From Candidatus Rokuibacteriota bacterium (GTDB taxonomy: Bacteria; JAUVQV01), in assembly GCA_030609125.1 (NCBI GenBank), contig JAUWCW010000068.1:1-8809 (forward strand): a stretch of 8,809 nucleotides of DNA, written 5' to 3'. Position numbers and translations under genes: made by a program. Positions 4,913 to 8,809 of the stretch are shown here, in pieces. Numbering within the stretch: position 1 is the stretch's first letter; every line of letters starts with the position of its first letter. The notes below the pieces were generated by a model that was given only the letters and a program-made list of their open reading frames with translations, did no database searches and was not told the DNA's origin.

Positions 4913-7078
4913 TCATTCGAATGGCAGGGCGACGGTCACCGTAACGCCCCTGTCCTTCCCCTCGCTGTCGAGACGGATACTCCCGCCGAGATCCTCGAGG
5001 ATCCGGCGACAGATGGCCAGGCCGACCCCGCTGCCCTCAGTGGACGCCGAAGTCTGAAAGAAGCGCGTGAAGGCCTTCTCTTTCTCTGCCGGATCCATGC
5101 CGATGCCATTGTCGGCGACCCGGACGAGGAGTTCGCCGTCCCGTTGCTCCGCCGCGATCCTGATCTTGAGGGGGGTGTCTTTCTTCCTGAACTTCAAGGC
5201 GTTGTTGGTAAGGTTGGAGAAGACGTGCCAGAGCATTTCCTCGTCGCAGCGGAGCGAAACCGGCGGCACGTCAATGTCGAACCCGGCACCGAAGGCGTCG
5301 AGGGCGTACTGGTATTCGCTTCGTATGCCGGCAAGAAAGGACTCCAGGTGCATTTCTCTTTTCTCGTATGTTCTTTCTCCGGACTCGAGGCGGGAGAGGT
5401 CGAGGAGGTTGCGGAGGACACTCTGCTGCCGGCGGATGCTGTCTTCCATAACCCGGAACGCCTCCCGCTGTCCGGCTGTCGCACCGGGGGAACGAACCAG
5501 AGGCTTGAGGATCTCCATCTGCATGATATGCTTGGCCACAGGCGTCTTCAGTTCGTGTGAGACGTCGCGGATGAGACTGTCTTTCATCCGGTCGAGCTTT
5601 TTCAGTTCCACGTTCTGCCTCTCGAGATCCTCCCTGGCCCGCCTGAAGTCTTCCTCGGCACGCTTGCGCGCGGTGATATCGCGGGTAACGGCGAGGATGA
5701 GTGTGCGGTCTTTTGACTTGTCCTCGAAGGGGACCATGTGACTCTCGAGCCAACGCGTGGTCCCCTTCAGCCCGATGACCTTGAACTCCCCGGAGAGCTT
5801 TTCACCCTTCAGGACACGCTCGGACAGTGCGGCGAGGGCCTCGCGGTGCTCGGGCGTCACACAGCGGGAGAGCGGCTTTCCGATGATCTCCTCCGGACTG
5901 TCGGCATCCAGCATGGCGAGCCCCGCGGGGTTCATGTCAAGGACCGTCCCCTCGGCATCCAGGAGCTTCACGCACTCTGGTTCGTTCCGGATGATGGAGC
6001 GAAGGTAGCGCTCGCTGTAGGCGAGCTTTTCCTCGTCCTCTTTGCGCTGAGTGATGTCGCGGACAAAAGAGAAGATATACTCCTGCCCGTCGTATTCCAG
6101 ATAATTGCCTACGACCTCCACAGGAAAGACGGCACCGTCAGCAGCCCGATGCCGGGATTCGAGGGTGATGGTCCCCTTGGCTTTGAATTCCTTCAGGAAG
6201 GCCGGCCACGCATCTGCCGGGAAATTCGGGTCGATGTCGTGCACCGACATTTTCAGAAGCTCTTCCCGTGTATACCCCAGTTTGCTGCAGGCCGCCTCGT
6301 TGACATAGAGAAAGCGGCCGTCCGGACCCATCCAGAACGCCGCATCGGCCATGTGGTCCACGGTGAACTGGGTGAAACGCATGGTCTTCTCCATCTCGCC
6401 CCGATGACTAATCTCTTCCAGGATCATCTCGTGGGCGGCATCGAGCTTCTCCTTGTCGTCGGAGAGTTCTTCATGCATGTCGCGCTCCCTCTGCAGCGAG
6501 CGATCAAGACCCCGAAGGATGTACCCGACAGGAAGGCTCCCCAGGAGGGAGATGGCCGTGACGTTGACGACGAACATCACCCACGTGCCGAAGGGCGCGC
6601 CGTGCTCGGCCGCCCACACAGCGGTCCGGGAGCCCATCAGGGCATAGAGGGCCATAAGCGATACGGCGGAGACGGCGCAGGCCGCGACCGCCCCCCGGAC
6701 ACCGTAGAAGAGCGCGGACATGACGCAGAAGAGCACCAGCCAGGCCGACCGGGCGTGAGTGGGCCCGTAGGCGGCAAGAAACACGAACGTCATCAGATAT
6801 AAGAGGGAGATCATGACCGACGCACGATGACGGTAACTTCCGAGACGGAAGCAGAAGACGAAGAGGAGATATGCCCAGAGGGCGAGATCGAGGCCGATGA
6901 TCCAGTATCTTTTCTCGGCGAAGACGACGGGGAAGGTGACCGCCATGCCCACCGGGAGGGCAAAGACGACAACGACTATGGCGATATCGACGATGCGGGC
7001 CCGCCACATATTGAGGCTGGTGGGCTCGTCAAGACCGGCGGGCGACCCCAGATGGCGCAACCACGCAATGAAGTTCAC
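4913..7078 (-). CDS. Membrane sensor histidine kinase: multi-TM, PAS-PAC, PAS-PAC, HisKA, HATPase
   Basis: The product (721 residues) is an inner-membrane two-component sensor. Residues about 25-185 hold roughly six hydrophobic segments with little periplasmic sequence. A predicted coiled coil (about 190-230) follows, then PAS1 (about 240-345, ending DITQRKEDE) and PAS2 (about 355-470, ending DITARKRAEE). Next come a second coiled coil and HisKA with phospho-acceptor His508 in SHELKTP. The ATPase has N box NLTNNALKF (622-630), G1 DNGIGM (from 656) and G2 GSGVG (682-686). All catalytic motifs are intact and there is no receiver domain, so it needs a separate regulator. The GTG at 7078 is chosen as start: GGAG lies 4 nt before it, and the upstream TTG at 7099 falls about 8 nt from the predicted transcription start with no ribosome site. 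The ligand is unknown. It is followed 167 bp later by the cytochrome gene, which hints at redox or respiratory signalling. Confidence 0.9.
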   Translation of the reverse strand: MNFIAWLRHLGSPAGLDEPTSLNMWRARIVDIAIVVVVFALPVGMAVTFPVVFAEKRYWIIGLDLALWAYLLFVFCFRLGSYRHRASVMISLLYLMTFVFLAAYGPTHARSAWLVLFCVMSALFYGVRGAVAACAVSAVSLMALYALMGSRTAVWAAEHGAPFGTWVMFVVNVTAISLLGSLPVGYILRGLDRSLQRERDMHEELSDDKEKLDAAHEMILEEISHRGEMEKTMRFTQFTVDHMADAAFWMGPDGRFLYVNEAACSKLGYTREELLKMSVHDIDPNFPADAWPAFLKEFKAKGTITLESRHRAADGAVFPVEVVGNYLEYDGQEYIFSFVRDITQRKEDEEKLAYSERYLRSIIRNEPECVKLLDAEGTVLDMNPAGLAMLDADSPEEIIGKPLSRCVTPEHREALAALSERVLKGEKLSGEFKVIGLKGTTRWLESHMVPFEDKSKDRTLILAVTRDITARKRAEEDFRRAREDLERQNVELKKLDRMKDSLIRDVSHELKTPVAKHIMQMEILKPLVRSPGATAGQREAFRVMEDSIRRQQSVLRNLLDLSRLESGERTYEKREMHLESFLAGIRSEYQYALDAFGAGFDIDVPPVSLRCDEEMLWHVFSNLTNNALKFRKKDTPLKIRIAAEQRDGELLVRVADNGIGMDPAEKEKAFTRFFQTSASTEGSGVGLAICRRILEDLGGSIRLDSEGKDRGVTVTVALPFE

Positions 7079-7082
7079 AAGA

Positions 7083-7086
7083 CTCC
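7083..7086 (-). promoter_or_regulatory. Ribosome binding site favouring the GTG start of the kinase
   Basis: GGAG on the minus strand (within TTGGAG), 4 nt before the GTG at 7078. The spacing is slightly short but acceptable. The alternative TTG at 7099 has no purine-rich site upstream. Confidence 0.45.
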
Positions 7087-7113
7087 AATCACCAATCAAT
7101 TTAGAATAGTTCT

Positions 7114-7143
7114 ACTATACGAGACGATTATGAGGGATGTCAA
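7114..7143 (-). promoter_or_regulatory. Sigma-70 promoter of the histidine kinase gene
   Basis: The minus strand carries a perfect -35 box TTGACA (7143-7138), an 18-bp spacer and TATAGT (7119-7114), 5 of 6 to the -10 consensus. The predicted start of transcription is near 7107. This gives a leader of about 28 nt to the GTG at 7078. It is the best sigma-70 match in the window and separates kinase transcription from the upstream GH15 gene. Confidence 0.65.
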
Positions 7144-7146
7144 GCG

Positions 7147-7172
7147 GTGGTGATTTTTCGGGGGGACACCAC
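7147..7172. repeat. Inverted repeat GTGGTG-N14-CACCAC beside the kinase promoter
   Basis: A perfect 6-bp inverted repeat (7147-7152 and 7167-7172; a seventh pair would be G-T) ends 3 bp upstream of the TTGACA -35 box. The 14-bp centre is AT-rich then G-rich. It could be an operator or activator site for the kinase gene, or the stem of a weak terminator for GH15, but no U-run follows the stem in that direction. Confidence 0.4.
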
Positions 7173-7220
7173 TCTTGGCTGCTCTATGGGATGGCATTTT
7201 TTGAGGGGATAGGGTTGTTT

Positions 7221-8809
7221 TTATTCTTTCAACGAGTGAAATTTTTCGGTGTATTGCAGAACTGCCCACACAAAAGCGGAATGGCTCCATGTGAGGGGTG
7301 AAACAGAGAGGGGAGCGCTGCTCAACGGATGTACCTGTTCGGCAAGAACTCCGGAAGGGAGCGCATTGTTGCCACACCACTCAAGATAAGGGATGGCTTC
7401 GTGAAGTTCCTGAATATTTTCGGCACGGAGGATGAAATACTCTCCTAACCAGAGCGTCGCGATAAACCAGGGGTTGCCGGTGACGTCTTCGGGGGTGTCG
7501 TCCTCCCGTTGATAGGTATCGTTTTGGTAGCGGGCACAACCTCCAACAGGGGTGTTGAGCCATAAGTGCCTGCGTATCGCTTCTGCCGTTTTGACCATCC
7601 GCGGATCCTTGGGTGGCAATATTCCCAGGGTCGCAAGGCCAAGCAGACTAATATCGATCACCTCGTCGAGTTCATAGCCGTTATCTTTGCGATAACCCGA
7701 GCGGGCATATCTCTCAAGGCTGGGGGAGTACAAGTGCTGAACAATTCCCTCCTTCATCTGACCGGCTACCTTGTCATAGGTTTCGGCCAGGGGCAGATCC
7801 CGAAAAAGCCTCGCAAAATTCGCCGCCGCCCTGAGGCCGGCTATCACCGCTGACACCGTGTAGGCATGCGTGCCATATCGCTCTTCCCAGAGATCGTAGG
7901 AGGCAATGGGCAGCAGCGTTTCAGGATCGCGATGCTTAATCAGAAAGTCGGCGGATTTTATTACCAGTTCCTTATAAAGGGGCCTGATGAATTCTATGTC
8001 TTTGGTGCACTGATAGTGAATCCAGAGGGCCCAGAGGACCAGAGCCGTCGAGTCTTCCTGTATGGGAAGGACCTCGACTCCATCCGAGATCCAGGAGTGC
8101 CAATTGCTGGCCAATGATTCATCAGGATTGTAGTGCTGGAAAAGATATCCTTCCTCCGAAAGCACTCGAGAGCAGAACCCGAAAAATCTCTGGCACACGT
8201 GCGAATAGCCGGCTTTTGCCAGGGCGGCGCTGACGAAGGCCCCGTCGCGACCCCACATGTAAGAATAGGTATCCCTGCCGAAGCGAATGATATCAGAGTC
8301 GTTGGCGGCGATTATTGCACCCCGGTTGTCGATCTGTGTTCTCAAAACGAGAAGGCTCCGGTTGAAAATGTCGGCGACCGATTTGGGCAGGTCCCCGGAA
8401 GATCTGCTCTCTTTCTCGACCCACGCCTTCCAGTAATCCGATGTCCGTCTGATCATTTCAGCCGGGGTCTTCTCCAAAACGGTCTGATTGAGTTGGGCCA
8501 CCTCATGGTGGTCAGTGCCGGCGGCCACCCAGTAATAAGCCGTCGCTCGCCCGCCTGAATCCAGGTCAAGCCATATTCCGACCGCGGAATCGGCAGACCC
8601 CCAGGCGACCGGGTTTCCGCTCAGTTCGCCGTCTTCGGCGTCCTTCCAGGTGCCCAGCCTTCCCGGGACTTCCTTTTCTCCGCAGGCGAAGTGTTGGATC
8701 CCTTCCTTTCCCTCATCGAGACAATTTATCAGGAAGTAGCGATTGGCTTTGTAGTGGATGAGACAGCGGGTTCGCGGGTCATAATAAGCCGTGTCTCCGA
8801 TGTCGTTGC
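7221..8809 (-). CDS. Glycoside hydrolase family 15 (glucoamylase-like), N-terminus beyond window
   Basis: At least 528 residues are visible; the frame stays open through the right edge, so the GTG at 8528 is internal. GH15 enzymes release glucose from the non-reducing ends of alpha-glucans (glucan 1,4-alpha-glucosidase); some act on trehalose or dextran. The visible N-terminal part (to about 8500) resembles the beta-sandwich domain common in prokaryotic GH15. The rest is the (alpha/alpha)6 barrel: YMWGRDGAF, then the acid-catalyst region SYDLWEERYGTHAYT with adjacent glutamates encoded at 7881-7886. The C-terminal base motif LAEQVHP has its Glu at 7338-7340 and is followed by PLTWSHSAFVW. Both catalytic regions are intact. 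Substrate cannot be told from sequence alone. The secretion signal, if any, lies outside. Base composition is lower in GC than its neighbours. It ends about 78 bp before the kinase promoter and is probably a separate transcript. Confidence 0.9.
   Translation of the reverse strand, partial: NDIGDTAYYDPRTRCLIHYKANRYFLINCLDEGKEGIQHFACGEKEVPGRLGTWKDAEDGELSGNPVAWGSADSAVGIWLDLDSGGRATAYYWVAAGTDHHEVAQLNQTVLEKTPAEMIRRTSDYWKAWVEKESRSSGDLPKSVADIFNRSLLVLRTQIDNRGAIIAANDSDIIRFGRDTYSYMWGRDGAFVSAALAKAGYSHVCQRFFGFCSRVLSEEGYLFQHYNPDESLASNWHSWISDGVEVLPIQEDSTALVLWALWIHYQCTKDIEFIRPLYKELVIKSADFLIKHRDPETLLPIASYDLWEERYGTHAYTVSAVIAGLRAAANFARLFRDLPLAETYDKVAGQMKEGIVQHLYSPSLERYARSGYRKDNGYELDEVIDISLLGLATLGILPPKDPRMVKTAEAIRRHLWLNTPVGGCARYQNDTYQREDDTPEDVTGNPWFIATLWLGEYFILRAENIQELHEAIPYLEWCGNNALPSGVLAEQVHPLSSAPLSVSPLTWSHSAFVWAVLQYTEKFHSLKE

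Noticed and set aside
5738-6802. Open frame of 354 codons on the plus strand
   Set aside because: It lies antisense to the PAS and membrane parts of the histidine kinase, is H, G and R rich, and has no domain. It is a typical high-GC shadow frame.
7079-7099. TTG start at 7099 for the histidine kinase
   Set aside because: It has no ribosome site and lies about 8 nt from the predicted transcription start. The GTG at 7078 has GGAG upstream and adequate leader.
8526-8528. GTG at 8528 as the start of the GH15 protein
   Set aside because: The same frame is open through the right edge, and its translation continues sensibly as a beta-sandwich domain, so this valine codon is internal.

Overview
The window comes from a high-GC bacterium. 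The gene set resembles the former Deltaproteobacteria (Desulfobacterota and relatives): a multihaem cytochrome of the doubled-CXXCH type, a candidate sigma-54 promoter, a PAS histidine kinase and a GH15 glucoamylase. This placement is inferred from gene content and composition only. No rRNA, tRNA, insertion sequence, CRISPR array or phage gene was seen.

Layout, left to right. (1) At the left edge, on the minus strand, is the start of a response-regulator gene, cut by the window boundary (1-142). (2) Divergent from it, on the plus strand, is a full-length P2-type calcium-transporting ATPase (265-2907). (3) Four genes follow on the minus strand. Read in their own direction they are a GH15 glucan hydrolase cut by the right edge (7221-8809), a membrane PAS-PAS histidine kinase (4913-7078), a secreted nine-haem cytochrome c with an Ig-like insert (3636-4745), and a TPR lipoprotein (2960-3538). 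The last converges on the ATPase across 52 bp. There is no gene-free stretch above 300 bp. The spacers at 143-264, 2908-2959, 3539-3635, 4746-4912 and 7079-7220 are described through the regulatory features inside them.

How the genes may work together. The kinase, cytochrome and TPR lipoprotein look like a signalling plus envelope electron-transfer group: a membrane sensor, a periplasmic or extracellular electron carrier, and a lipid-anchored scaffold. The gaps (167 and 97 bp) each contain a candidate promoter, so they may be separately controlled rather than one tight operon. The kinase has a near-consensus sigma-70 promoter. The cytochrome has a good sigma-54 -24/-12 match, with a C9/G9 tract abutting it and a direct repeat at enhancer distance. 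The TPR gene has a possible extended -10 box. The calcium pump and the GH15 enzyme look like independent neighbours, and the GH15 gene is visibly lower in GC than the rest.

The most noteworthy items are the nonahaem cytochrome split 4+5 by a beta-sandwich module, and the sigma-54 promoter and repeat arrangement in front of it. No complete novel defence or mobile system is evident.
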